A DNA stretch of 64,000 bases from contig NZ_CP029078.1 of assembly GCF_005222485.1 (NCBI RefSeq), forward strand, positions 248,001 to 312,000, in the 5' to 3' direction. The stretch's first letter is position 1; each line of letters starts with the position of its first letter. Position numbers and translations under genes: made by a program. Under the pieces are notes generated by a model. That model made no database searches, had not been told where the DNA came from, and worked only from the letters and a program-made list of their open reading frames with translations. This document shows, in pieces, positions 42,895 to 59,821 of the stretch. The DNA comes from Streptomyces griseoviridis. Its GTDB lineage: Bacteria; Actinomycetota; Actinomycetes; Streptomycetales; Streptomycetaceae.

Positions 42895-43498
42895 CTGCTG
42901 CTCCTAGAGAGGTCGTTCGCCCGGTCAAGAGCGCTGCGGGCGGTCTGGAGTGGGGACTGCGCACCACCTTGCCCCCGGGCCGGGTGACCGGCATCGGTAG
43001 CCGGTCCCCACCTTTTGCGCCGCCGGGTGGGCCGCACCCCGTACCCGGCCGACTCGGCCGCGCCGTACAGGGGGTCAGAGGTGTGTTCCGGGGCTCGTCG
43101 GCCGGGGGCGGCGGCCGGGCGTGGGGTCGGGCACCCAGGAAATCCGGGCGGCGGGGAGCGGAGGTACGGGGTGGGGTGGGGGCGCGCGGCCGGAGGGTGG
43201 GGGCGCACGGCCGGGTGGCGGGGAGCGGTGGGTGGGGAGGGGGGACGCGGGGGCGGGATATGGGGGATGTGCGGGGTGCGGCGCCGGTCCCGGGCCTCTT
43301 CGGTGGCATCGGCGGGGGTCGCCCGAGGGGGGCGGCCCCCATCCCGGGGGCGTCCGTAGTCGCGGCCCTGGCCTGCGGTTATCCCCGCCCGGGGCGGGGG
43401 TGCGCGGGCGGTCGGGCGGGGGTGGGGCGGGGGCCGCGCAGAATATGGGGGACGGTTACCCATGTGGGGGCACCGGGGGGTCTGCGAACTTCTTTCTC
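42895..43498. promoter_or_regulatory. 604-bp gene-free divergent region, G-rich on the plus strand
   Basis: No convincing gene is seen here. From about 43160 to 43280 the plus strand is a run of G-tracts (for example GGGTGGGGAGGGGGG near 43230) that can form G-quadruplexes, and G strongly outweighs C. The promoters of the LuxR pair and of the LanM-like gene must lie here. The frame of the LanM-like gene is open through much of it, but that part has low-complexity Gly/Arg composition and is not coding in my view. Confidence 0.6.
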
Positions 43499-46400
43499 GT
43501 GACAGAGACCGCCAGCCTCCCGACTCCCCGGAGCGCCGAACTGCCCCCCGCCTGGTGGGCACCGGCGCTGTCCCTCGCGGAACGGCTCGCCGCCCCCGGA
43601 CTCCCGGCGGCGCCGGCCGGACCGGCCGCCACCGGGCCCGCCCCCTGGGCCGCCGGTGACCCGGAGGGCTTCGCCCTGCGCCTCGCCCACCTCGGGGTGG
43701 ACGAGGCCACCGCGACGGCGCTCGTGACGGAGCCCGCCGAGCGGCTCGCGGGACGGGCCGCGCGGCCCGAGTGGGCCGGGTACGTCGAGACGGTCCTGGA
43801 CGCGGCGCCCGCCACCCCGGCGCGGCCGGCCGGGCAGGCCGAGGGACCCGAGGTCTTCGCCCCGGTGGTCCGCCCCTTCGTCGACACCGCGACCGCCCGG
43901 CTGACCGGCCTGCTGTCCACCGTCCCGCCCGCCGAACAGGCCGTGTGGCAGGACGCGTTCGAGCGGCGGCTGACCCACCAGCTGGTCCGGCAGGCCGCCA
44001 GGACGCTGGTCCACGAACTCGCCGCGGCCCGCCGTGCCGGACGCCTCACCGGGGCCGGCCCGCGCGACCGGTTCGCCTCCTTCGTCGGCGCCACCGCCAC
44101 CCGGCGGGGTCTGGGTGCGCTGCTGGCCGGCTACCCGGTGCTGGCGCGGATGCTCGGGCAGACCGCCCTCGACGCGACCGACGCCGCCGCCGAACTCGTC
44201 GCCCGGTTCCGGGCCGACCGCTCCCGGCTCGCCGCCGGGCTGCTGGACGGCCGCGACCCCGGGGCGCTCACCGCGGTCGACCTCGGCCGCGGGGATGCCC
44301 ACCAGGGCAACAGGTCCGTCGCGATCCTGCGCTTCGACGGCGGCGACCGGCTCGTCTACAAGCCCAGGCCGCTCGACCAGCACGCCCTGCTCGACGACCT
44401 GGTCGGCTGGCTCAACGCCAAGGTCCCCGGGCTCGCCCTGCGCACCCCGCGCAGCCTGCGCCACGACAGCTACGGCTGGCTGGAGTTCGTCGAGCACCGC
44501 TGGTGCCGGTCGGTGACCGAGACGGACGCCTTCTACCGGCGCCAGGGCGCGCTGCTCGCCCTGCTGTACGCGGTGGACGGCGCCGACATGCACTACGAGA
44601 ACGTCATCGCCTGCGGCGACCAGCCGGTCCTGGTGGACGCCGAGACGCTGCTGCACACCGGGCTCCCGCAGGCCATGACGGCGGGCGCCGACCCGGCCGC
44701 CGACGCCCTGCACGCCTCCGTGCACCGCACCTGCCTGCTGCCCCACCTGCTGATCGGCGAGCACGGGGCGCTCGACATCTCCGCGCTCGGCCGGTCCACC
44801 GACGGCACCTTCCCGAGCGAGGGCCTGCACTGGCGGGACAGCGGCCTCGACACCATGCGGGCGGTCAGGGCGCCGCTGCTCAGCCCCGCCGCGCAGAACC
44901 ACCCGCTGCCCGCAGGTCGCCCCCTCGACGGCGCCGACCACCGGGCCGCGCTGATCGAGGGCTTCCGCGCCGGGTACGCGGCGCTCGCCGCCGAGGGGCA
45001 CGAACTGCTCGGCGACGACGGGCCGTTGGCCTCCCGCGCCGGGCGTCCCGCGCGGCTCATCGCCCGCTCGACGCGGCTGTACGCGACGCTCCTCGAGGAG
45101 TCGGCCCACCCGGCGCTGCTCGGTGACGCGCTCGCCAGGGACGGGGTGTTCGCGGTGCTGTGGACGGAGTCCGCGCACGACGGCGCCCGCAGCCGGCTGA
45201 TCGAGCACGAGACGGCCGCCCTCTGGCGCGGTGACGTGCCCCTCTTCTCCCACGCTCCGTCGGGTACAGGGGTCCTGACGGACGACGGCACCTGGGTCCC
45301 CGAGGTGCTGCCGGTGGCGAGTCTGGCGTCGGTGCGCGCGAAGGTCGCCAGGATGGACGAGGTGGACTGCCACGATCAGGAGTGGATCATCTCGGCCACG
45401 CTGGCGGCCCGCGGCGCCGCATCGACGCCGGACCGGCCCCGGTCGGAGCTGGCGGTCGGGCAGGTGCCCGCGGTGGTGCCCGACGCGTCGCGGCTGCTGG
45501 CCGCCGCGTGCGGGATCGCCGACGAGATCGCCGCCCGCGCGGTCCGCGGCGGCGGCCGCACCAACTGGCTCGGTCTCGAACGGGTCTCGGGCCCGCACTG
45601 GGCGGTGCTGCCGATGGGCGCGGGACTCGCCCAGGGCTACTGCGGGGTGGCGCTGTTCCTGGCCCACACGGACGCCCTGGCGGGCGCGGGCCGGTACGCC
45701 GCTGCGGCCCGCGAGGCGGTCGGACCGCTGCCCGCGCTGCTGCGGGCGATGGCCGATGACCCCGAGCTGAGCGCGGCGGCGGGCCCCGGCGGCTACGACG
45801 GGCTCGGCGGCATCGTGTACGCGGTGCTGCGGCTGTCCGCGCTGCTCGACGACGGTCTGCGGGCCTGTCTGCCGGACGCGTTCAGCGCGCTCGGCCACGC
45901 CGCCGCGGCCTGCCGGAACCCGGGTCTCGCCGGGGGCGTCGCCGGGGCGCTGGCCGCCGCCGTCGCCGCCCACGAGGCGACCGGCGATCCGCGGGCCCTG
46001 CTCCTGGCGGACGAGGTCGCCGACCGGCTGGCTGCGCTGGTCGCGGACACCGATGCCATCGCCCCCGGGTTCGCGGAGGGTTCCTGGGGGATCGGCTGGG
46101 CGCTGCTGCGCTACGCGGACCGCAGGCCCGGCCGCGCCGACCGGCACGCGGCCGCCGCCCGCGTCCTGCTCAGGGACGCGGCCACCGCACCCGGCGGCTC
46201 CTGGGCCGACGGGCTCCCCGGCGCGGCGGCCGCCGTCGCCCAGCTGCCCGCGCCGCCCGACCTGACCAGGGCCGCCGCCGCGCTGGCCGGCGCCGAGATC
46301 GGCCCCGACCTGAGCCTGGGCCAGGGCAGTCTCGGCACCCTCGAAGCGCTGACCGTGCTCGCCGGCCTGGGCGTGCCGACCGCCGCCGCGGCCCTCGACC

Positions 46401-46579
46401 GGCTGACCGGCCGGGCGCTCGCCCTCGTCGAGGCGCAGGACCACCGGTGCGCCACCCCCGACCATGTCCCCTCCCCCGGGCTGCTGACCGGACTCTCCGG
46501 CATCGGCTACGGGCTGCTCCGCCTCGCCTCTCCCACGACCGTCCCGTCCGTCCTGCTCCTGGGACACCCCAGCGTCTGA
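43499..46579 (+). CDS. LanM-like lanthipeptide synthetase with zinc-less (degenerate) cyclase domain
   Basis: A 1026-aa protein with class II lanthipeptide synthetase architecture. The N-terminal kinase-like dehydratase (to about 650) keeps the key residues: Lys288 in VYKPRPL, Asp363, His365 and Asn368 in DMHYEN, and Asp380 in VDAE. The C-terminal LanC-like domain (about 670-1020) has lost its active site. The zinc Cys of the usual WC motif is Ala903 (SWADG), the CHG ligands are Gly941-Gln942 (LGQGSLG), and the active-site HG is EG in GFAEGSWGI. It should therefore phosphorylate and dehydrate Ser/Thr but not cyclise through zinc. The GTG at 43499 lacks a clear ribosome-binding site. A precursor-like gene follows 114 bp downstream. 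Confidence 0.88.
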   Translation: MTETASLPTPRSAELPPAWWAPALSLAERLAAPGLPAAPAGPAATGPAPWAAGDPEGFALRLAHLGVDEATATALVTEPAERLAGRAARPEWAGYVETVLDAAPATPARPAGQAEGPEVFAPVVRPFVDTATARLTGLLSTVPPAEQAVWQDAFERRLTHQLVRQAARTLVHELAAARRAGRLTGAGPRDRFASFVGATATRRGLGALLAGYPVLARMLGQTALDATDAAAELVARFRADRSRLAAGLLDGRDPGALTAVDLGRGDAHQGNRSVAILRFDGGDRLVYKPRPLDQHALLDDLVGWLNAKVPGLALRTPRSLRHDSYGWLEFVEHRWCRSVTETDAFYRRQGALLALLYAVDGADMHYENVIACGDQPVLVDAETLLHTGLPQAMTAGADPAADALHASVHRTCLLPHLLIGEHGALDISALGRSTDGTFPSEGLHWRDSGLDTMRAVRAPLLSPAAQNHPLPAGRPLDGADHRAALIEGFRAGYAALAAEGHELLGDDGPLASRAGRPARLIARSTRLYATLLEESAHPALLGDALARDGVFAVLWTESAHDGARSRLIEHETAALWRGDVPLFSHAPSGTGVLTDDGTWVPEVLPVASLASVRAKVARMDEVDCHDQEWIISATLAARGAASTPDRPRSELAVGQVPAVVPDASRLLAAACGIADEIAARAVRGGGRTNWLGLERVSGPHWAVLPMGAGLAQGYCGVALFLAHTDALAGAGRYAAAAREAVGPLPALLRAMADDPELSAAAGPGGYDGLGGIVYAVLRLSALLDDGLRACLPDAFSALGHAAAACRNPGLAGGVAGALAAAVAAHEATGDPRALLLADEVADRLAALVADTDAIAPGFAEGSWGIGWALLRYADRRPGRADRHAAAARVLLRDAATAPGGSWADGLPGAAAAVAQLPAPPDLTRAAAALAGAEIGPDLSLGQGSLGTLEALTVLAGLGVPTAAAALDRLTGRALALVEAQDHRCATPDHVPSPGLLTGLSGIGYGLLRLASPTTVPSVLLLGHPSV

Positions 46580-46693
46580 CCGCTTTGTTCAGCTCCGTTC
46601 AGTTCCGCTCCGTTCTGCTGTTGCGCACCACGGCACTTCCGCCTCCACCCCGTGCGACTCACCCGCACGGGACTCCAGAAGGGGATCACCGTC

Positions 46694-46891
46694 ATGGACC
46701 AGAACCTCACCGCCACCGCCGCCGTCGACGCCGAGACCGCCGTCGAGGAGCAGGACGCGGCGGGCGGCATCGCGCTCACCGGCCGCAACCGGGCCTGCGC
46801 CCGTGCCCGGGTGCTCGCCGGAATGGTCCTCACCAGCGGCATCGTCATCACCCTGAGCACCCTGGACACCTCGGTCTCGGCGCCGAACTGA
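46694..46891 (+). CDS. Candidate RiPP precursor peptide
   Basis: A 65-aa peptide directly after the LanM-like gene. The acidic N-terminal part (to AAGG, residues 22-25) looks like a leader ending in a double glycine. The rest begins IALTGRNRACARAR and ends in a hydrophobic, Ser/Thr-rich stretch (residues 44-65) with eight Ser/Thr and no Cys. The single Cys is at 35. AAGGGG precedes the ATG at 46694 by nine bases. The pattern suits dehydration to Dha/Dhb without lanthionine rings, matching the dead cyclase. Whether cleavage is at GG25 or later is not known. A hairpin follows the stop. Confidence 0.75.
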   Translation: MDQNLTATAAVDAETAVEEQDAAGGIALTGRNRACARARVLAGMVLTSGIVITLSTLDTSVSAPN

Positions 46892-46918
46892 CCCGTCGCG
46901 GGTCACCACTCGGGTGAG

Positions 46919-46947
46919 GGCGCGGACCCGCAGGTCGGGTCCGCGCC
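46919..46947 (+). terminator. Hairpin after the precursor gene
   Basis: A perfect 11-bp inverted repeat (46919-46929 with 46937-46947) and 7-base loop lie 28 bases after the precursor stop. A smaller 6-bp stem (46890-46904) includes the stop codon. The pair would end or stabilise the LanM/precursor transcript before the regulator gene. Confidence 0.6.
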
Positions 46948-47065
46948 GCCGCGCGTTCCGGCCGCCGTGCCCGGTGGCGCCGGGCGCCGCCTCCGCCGTA
47001 CCCGGGCAGGTCGGGAACCGGGCGACCTGACGTAAATGCACGTAAGCGGATTATCATCTGCGTTC

Positions 47066-49981
47066 ATGCGTTCCCATGCGCCTTCCCTGGTCGGGCGGGA
47101 CCCCCAACTCACCGTCCTCGAACGCGCCATGACCGACGCCCGCCAGGGCAACGGCGGTGTCGTCTTCCTGGTGGGCGAGGCAGGCGTCGGCAAGTCGCGG
47201 CTCGCGGCGGAGGCCGTCGGCGGCGCGCTCGGCTCCGGGATGCGGGTCCTGCGCGGCCGCAGCAGCACCACGGGACCCGCCGTGCCGTTCCGCCCCCTCA
47301 CCGAGGCGCTGATGTCGCTGTTCCGGGGCGGCGAGCCGATGGACGACCTGGCGCTCGGCCCCTACCGTCCGGTGCTCGGGCGACTGATACCCGACTGGGA
47401 CACCGGGGAGCGCGAGAGCAGCTCCATGGTCATCCTGGGCGAGGCGGTGCTGCGGCTGCTGATCGCCGCCGGGCGCGGCCAGGGCCAACTGCTGCTCCTG
47501 GAGGACCTGCACGACGCCGACCCCGAGACGCTCGGCGTCCTGGAGTACCTGGTCGACAACCTGGAGTACACGCCGGTCCTGCTGCTGGCCACGGTGCGCA
47601 CCGACTTCAGCGACGCCCTCGACCTCGCGCAGTCCGCCCGCCGCCGGGGCGTCGCGGGACTGCTCGACCTCCAGCCGCTGTCCAGACCGCAGGTGCACGA
47701 GATGATCCGCGCCCAACTGGGCGCCGAGGGACCCGACGACGTCCCCGCCGAGGTCATGGAACGGCTGTGGGAGGACAGCGCGGGCAGCCCCTACCTGGTG
47801 GAGGAGCTGCTCCAGTCCATGATCGGGGCCGGCACCCTGGTGCAGGGCCCGGACGGCTGGCGGGCCGTCGGCGATCTGCGCCGTGACGTTTCCTCAGCGC
47901 TGGCGCGCGGCATCCTGCGCCGCATCGACCGGCTCGGCGCCCAGGGCCTGACCCTGCTGTCGGCCGCCGCCGTGCTGGGCCGCCGCTTCCCGCTCACCGT
48001 CCTGCAGCGCATGACCGGCGTCGACGACCGGGCGCTGCTCAGCCATCTGCACGCGGGAGTGGCCGCCCGGCTGGTGCTCCCCGACGAGCCGGCGCCCGAC
48101 TGGTACTCCTTCCGGCACTCCCTCACCGTGGAGGCCCTGTTCACCCAGATGACACCCGGTCAGCGGGCCGATCTGGCGCGGCGGGGCGCCGAGGCGGTCG
48201 AGGAGCTCCACCCCGACCTCGGCGGCGACTGGTGCGCGCTCGCCGCCGGACTGCGCGAGGCCGCGGGGGACCGGGTCGAGGCCGGGCTGCTGTTCGCGGA
48301 CGCGGGCGGCCGGGCGCTGGTCGCGGGCGCGCTCGGCTCGGCCGTGACCCTGCTCAGCCGCGCCGAGAGCCTCCTCGGCGACGCCGACGACCCGCAGGCG
48401 CGGGCCGGTGTGCTGGAGAACCTGCTGCCCGCGCTCGCCGAGGCCGGCGACTTCGCGCGCGCCTTCGACCTCGCCGACGACCTGCACGCGCTGGGCGGCG
48501 CGGGACTGAGCCCGGTCCGGCTGGCCACGCTGCACACCCGGCTCGCCAAGGTCGCCCACACGGCGGGGCGCTGGACCGACGGCAACCGGCAGATCGTCCG
48601 GGCCCGCGAGGTGCTGGCGACCTCGCCCGACGAGGCGACCGCCGCCGCCGTCGATGTCACGGCCGCCTATCTCGCCCTCGACACCCCCGGCGCCGACCGC
48701 ACCCAGCACGCCGAGAAGCTGGCCAGGTCCGCCGCCGACACCGCCGAACGGCACGCGCTGCCGGTCGTCGCCTGCCAGGCAAGGGAGCTGCTCGCCACCG
48801 TGGCGCGGGAGCGGGACCCGGAGGAGTCGCAGGCGATGCTGGAACAGGCGCTCGCCACCGCGGAACGCCACCGGCTGCCGCTCCAGCGGATGTACGCGGC
48901 CACCCGCATGGGCGGCAACGCGTGGCTCGCCGAGGGCGACACCTCGGGGCTGCTCGCGGCCCGCGAGGAGGCGCTGCGGCTCGGCTCGGTCAACATCGTG
49001 CACACCGTGGACGGCATCCTGGTGCTGGACGCGGTGCTGCGCGGGGACCACGAGGGCGCGGCGGCGGCCGCCGCCGACTGCCTGGCCGTGGTGCGCAGGC
49101 TGCGGCTCGCGCCCGCCGTGCGGTACGTGCTGATGGCGCAGGCCGTGCTGGCGGCGCACCGCGCGGACCGGGCCGGGATGGAGGCCACGCTCGCCGCGTT
49201 CACCGAGTGGGACGGCGCCGGTTCGCAGGAGGAGCCGCTCGGCCTCGGACTCGCCCGCGCCTTCTGCGGACTCCTGGAGGAGGACCGGGACCTGGCCCGC
49301 GCCGAGCTGCGGACGCTGGTGGCGCTCGAAGCGGGCAACCCGTCCACGTACCACCTCAGCGGCACCCACGGCCTGGTGCTGCTGCTCGACGTGCTCGCCG
49401 GGGACGCCGACCGGGCCAGGCACGAGGAGGTCACCGCGACGGCCGTCGCCAGGATGCGCTGGAACCGGCAGTTCGTGCTGCTCAGCGACGCGGTGCTGCT
49501 GGGCCGCGAGGGGGCGGGGGCGCGGGCGGCCGCCGCGGTGGAGTCGGCGCTGACGGTGGCGGAGCCGTATCCGCTGGCCCAGCACCTGGGGCTGCGGCTG
49601 ATCGCGGACGCGGCGCACCAGGACGGCTGGGGCGATCCGGTGGGCTGGCTGCGGCGGGCCGAACACTACTTCCACGAGCGGGACATCGCGGCCGTCTCGG
49701 GGGCCTGCCGGGCGGGGCTGCGCCGGCTCGGCGCCCCGGTGCACCAGCACCGCTCAGGTACCACCGGCATCCCGGAGGAGCTGCGCGCGCAGGGGGTGAC
49801 GGTGCGGGAGTTCGAGGTGTTCCTGCTGCTCGCGGAGCGGCTCGGGAACAAGGACATCGCGGACCGGCTGTTCATCTCGCCGCGCACGGCGGAGAAGCAC
49901 ATCGCGAGCCTGATCACCAAGACGGGGGCGGCCAACCGCGCGGACCTGTGCGCGCGGTCGGCCGCCCTGCGGGCCGCCTGA
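47066..49981 (+). CDS. LAL-type LuxR regulator (large ATP-binding)
   Basis: A 971-aa transcriptional activator. The AAA-type ATPase starts with Walker A GEAGVGKS (residues 37-44) and Walker B LLLLEDLHDAD near 145. A long TPR-like helical region (about 350-880) and a C-terminal LuxR helix-turn-helix (about 905-965, with FISPRTAEKHIASLI) follow. LALs often control antibiotic clusters. An in-frame ATG at 47036 would add ten residues, including a TTA leucine codon; neither start has a clear ribosome-binding site. Upstream lies the direct repeat ACGTAAATGC/ACGTAAGCGG. It converges on the exporter gene with a 7-bp gap. Confidence 0.9.
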   Translation: MRSHAPSLVGRDPQLTVLERAMTDARQGNGGVVFLVGEAGVGKSRLAAEAVGGALGSGMRVLRGRSSTTGPAVPFRPLTEALMSLFRGGEPMDDLALGPYRPVLGRLIPDWDTGERESSSMVILGEAVLRLLIAAGRGQGQLLLLEDLHDADPETLGVLEYLVDNLEYTPVLLLATVRTDFSDALDLAQSARRRGVAGLLDLQPLSRPQVHEMIRAQLGAEGPDDVPAEVMERLWEDSAGSPYLVEELLQSMIGAGTLVQGPDGWRAVGDLRRDVSSALARGILRRIDRLGAQGLTLLSAAAVLGRRFPLTVLQRMTGVDDRALLSHLHAGVAARLVLPDEPAPDWYSFRHSLTVEALFTQMTPGQRADLARRGAEAVEELHPDLGGDWCALAAGLREAAGDRVEAGLLFADAGGRALVAGALGSAVTLLSRAESLLGDADDPQARAGVLENLLPALAEAGDFARAFDLADDLHALGGAGLSPVRLATLHTRLAKVAHTAGRWTDGNRQIVRAREVLATSPDEATAAAVDVTAAYLALDTPGADRTQHAEKLARSAADTAERHALPVVACQARELLATVARERDPEESQAMLEQALATAERHRLPLQRMYAATRMGGNAWLAEGDTSGLLAAREEALRLGSVNIVHTVDGILVLDAVLRGDHEGAAAAAADCLAVVRRLRLAPAVRYVLMAQAVLAAHRADRAGMEATLAAFTEWDGAGSQEEPLGLGLARAFCGLLEEDRDLARAELRTLVALEAGNPSTYHLSGTHGLVLLLDVLAGDADRARHEEVTATAVARMRWNRQFVLLSDAVLLGREGAGARAAAAVESALTVAEPYPLAQHLGLRLIADAAHQDGWGDPVGWLRRAEHYFHERDIAAVSGACRAGLRRLGAPVHQHRSGTTGIPEELRAQGVTVREFEVFLLLAERLGNKDIADRLFISPRTAEKHIASLITKTGAANRADLCARSAALRAA

Positions 49982-49988
49982 GCGGACG

Positions 49989-51245
49989 TCACCGCATCGC
50001 GCGCACCGCCCGCGACCCGAGCACCGCGAGCCCGGTCAGGGCGAGCACCACGGCGACCGGGCCGAACAGGGCGGACATGCCGCTCCCCGCCAGGGCGCCG
50101 CAGGCGATCAGGGAGAGCGGGGCCGCCGCGTAGCCGAGGACCATGTCGACGGAGATGACCCGGCTGAGCACGTCCTTCGGGATGTTGCGCTGGATCCAGC
50201 TGAGCCCGAACACGCCCTGGAAGCCGATGGCGAAGCCCATGGCGAGGACGGTGGCCACCACCGCCGGGGTGCTGTGCACCAGGCCGAGGACGGCCATCCC
50301 GGCGCCGAGCCAGCCGGCCAGCGCCGCGACCAGCAGGCCGACCCGTGGCCTGCCGCCGACGGCGCCGCCCACCAGGGTGCCGAGCAGGGCGCCGCCCGCG
50401 AGGGCGCCGTTGAGGATGCCGAGGGTGGCGGAGCCGCCGCGCAGCACGTCGTCGGCGAGGGCGGCGAACCCGACCGTGAACGGCCCGGCGTAGCAGAAGT
50501 TGACGGCGGTGTCGAGGGCGACGATGGTCCGCAGCCGGGGGTCGCGCAGGGTGTAGGTGACGCCCTCGCGGATGCGGGAGCCGAGGGTGGTGCGTTCCGC
50601 GGGTCCCGCCTCGGGCGCGGCGGCGGGGGCGGGCGCGGGGCGGGTGCGGATGCGGGAGACGCACCAGCCGCAGAGGGCGAAGCAGACGGCGTCGACGAGG
50701 AAGGCGACCGGAGCCCTGGTCATGGCGATGACCGCGCCGCCGACGGCCGGGCCGATCACGGCGGCGGTCCTGGCGCCCGCGCCGAGCAGCGCGTTGGCGG
50801 GGGTGAGGAGGTCGTCGTCGACGACGGAGGGCAGGATGGAGACGCGGGCGGGCTGGAAGAAGGCGTCGACCGCGCCGAACGCGGCGGCGGCGGCGCACAG
50901 CATCCACACCGTCAGGTGTCCGCTCAGGCCGGCCAACCCGACGGCCGCCATCAGCGCCGATCTGGTCCAGCTCGAGGCGACCATGAGGGTGCGGGTCGAC
51001 CAGGAGTCGCCGAGGCTGCCGCCGACCAGGGTGAGCAGCGCGCGGGGTACCGCCTGGAAGGCGAGGACGTAGCCGAGGGTGAGGGTGGACCCGGTCAGGC
51101 CGAGGGTGATCCAGGAGAACGCGACGACGCTGAAGCCGTCGCCGAGCAGGGACAGCGACTGTCCCGTCCACAGGAGCCGGAACGACCGGTGCCGGGCGGG
51201 TGCCCACAGGCGCGGACCGGCTCCGGCGAGGGTGGTGGCCATCAT
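49989..51245 (-). CDS. MFS exporter (DHA3/EntS-like)
   Basis: A membrane protein of 418 aa with about 12 hydrophobic segments and the DHA3-type first helix WTGQSLSLLGDGFSVVAF. The loop 2-3 region GGSLGDSWSTRTLM is a modified MFS motif A. This family exports siderophores and peptide antibiotics, and the gene is the last of the NRPS operon (36 bp after the P450), so it likely exports the NRPS product. AAAGG precedes two consecutive ATG codons (51245 and 51242); either may be used. Confidence 0.88.
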   Translation of the reverse strand: MMATTLAGAGPRLWAPARHRSFRLLWTGQSLSLLGDGFSVVAFSWITLGLTGSTLTLGYVLAFQAVPRALLTLVGGSLGDSWSTRTLMVASSWTRSALMAAVGLAGLSGHLTVWMLCAAAAAFGAVDAFFQPARVSILPSVVDDDLLTPANALLGAGARTAAVIGPAVGGAVIAMTRAPVAFLVDAVCFALCGWCVSRIRTRPAPAPAAAPEAGPAERTTLGSRIREGVTYTLRDPRLRTIVALDTAVNFCYAGPFTVGFAALADDVLRGGSATLGILNGALAGGALLGTLVGGAVGGRPRVGLLVAALAGWLGAGMAVLGLVHSTPAVVATVLAMGFAIGFQGVFGLSWIQRNIPKDVLSRVISVDMVLGYAAAPLSLIACGALAGSGMSALFGPVAVVLALTGLAVLGSRAVRAMR

Positions 51246-51281
51246 GTGCCTTTCTTGGTGCTGAGGTTCGCGGGGTTCCGG

Positions 51282-52558
51282 TCAGTAGCGGACGGGCAGG
51301 GCGGTGAGGCTGCGGTTGAGGAGCGAGGGCTGCCAGGCGAGCGTGGCCGGGTCGTCGAGCGTCAGGCCGGGGTGGTCGACGACCAGGGTGCGGACGGCGG
51401 CCACCGCCACCAGGCGGGCCAGGGCGGCGCCGATGCAGAAGTGGGCGCCGAAGCCGAAGCCGAGGTGGGTGGCGCCCGAGCGGTGGACGTCGAACCGGCC
51501 GGGGTCGGGGAAGCGGGCGGGGTCGCGGTTGGCGGCGGCGGTGACGAGGAAGATCCGGTCACCCGCGCGCAGGGTGCGGCCGTCGAGGTCGAGGTCCTGG
51601 GCGGCGGTGCGGATCGACATCTTGGACGGGCCGTCCAGGCGCAGGGTCTCCTCCACGGCGCCCTGGGCGAGGTCGGGTTCGGCTCGGACGGCGGCGAGCT
51701 GATCGGGCCTGGTGTGCAGGGCGAGGACGGTGTTGGCGATGAGGTTGCTGGTGGTCTCGCCGCCGGCGAAGGCCATCTGGGTGAGCATCCCGACGAACTC
51801 GGTCCCGCTGACCGACTCCCCCACCCGGCCCTCGCCGAGCACCTGGCTGATCAGGTCGTCGCCGGGTTCGGCGCGGCGCCTTTCGACCAGGTCGCCGAGG
51901 TACTCCTCCAGGCTGACGAGGGCCTGGAGGGAGGCCCGGTACTCGCTCTCCTCCTGGGCGGTGCCGAGGACGAGGTCGGCGACCCGGGCGTTCCAGTACC
52001 AGAAGGACGGCGCGTCGGTGCGCGGGATGCCGAGCCAGCGGGCGAACACCAGGGCGGGCAGCGGCTTGGCGACGTCGGCCATCAGGTCGCCCGCCCGGCC
52101 GGGCACCGCCTTGCGGGCGAGGACGGCCCGGGTCGCCTTCTCGGTGAAGGCGCGGTAGCGGGCCACCGCGCGGGCGGCGAACGCCTCCTGGAAGACCTGG
52201 CGGAGCCTGCGGTGCTGCGGCGGGTCGTTGAAGACCATCCAGCGGGACAGGATGCCGAAGGCCCGCTCGGCGTCCTCGCGGGCGCCCTGCGGGACGGCGT
52301 CCATGAGGGGCCTGACCCGGTCGGCGGAGACGGCCCGCTCGCGCAGGCAGCGCATCACCTGGTCGTAGCCGGTGACGAGCCAGGCGTGGTGCAGGGGGCT
52401 CCAGTGGACGGGGGCGCGGTCGCGCAGCGCGTCGAGGTGGTCGTAGGGGTCGGCGACCATGTCGGCGGAGAGCAGGTGCCGTTCGGTGAGGCCGGGGACG
52501 GCGGGGGCGGGGGCCTGCGGGAGGGCGCTGGACCCGGTGCGGGCGGGGGCTTCGGTGG

Positions 52559-52562
<4 letters not shown>
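51282..52562 (-). CDS. Cytochrome P450 of the NRPS operon
   Basis: A P450 of 426 aa with I-helix AGGETT, ExxR as ETLR, and heme loop [10 protein letters not shown] (axial Cys376). Its ATG overlaps the NRPS stop by four bases (ATGA), so it is translationally coupled to the assembly line and most likely hydroxylates an amino acid of the peptide, either on the carrier or after release. The first 25 residues are Pro/Ala-rich and poorly conserved. Confidence 0.93.

Positions 52563-59821
<7,259 letters not shown>

Noticed and set aside
43121..43498. An N-terminal extension of the LanM-like protein
   Set aside because: It translates to low-complexity Gly/Arg sequence from the G-tract region; homologous sequence begins after 43499.
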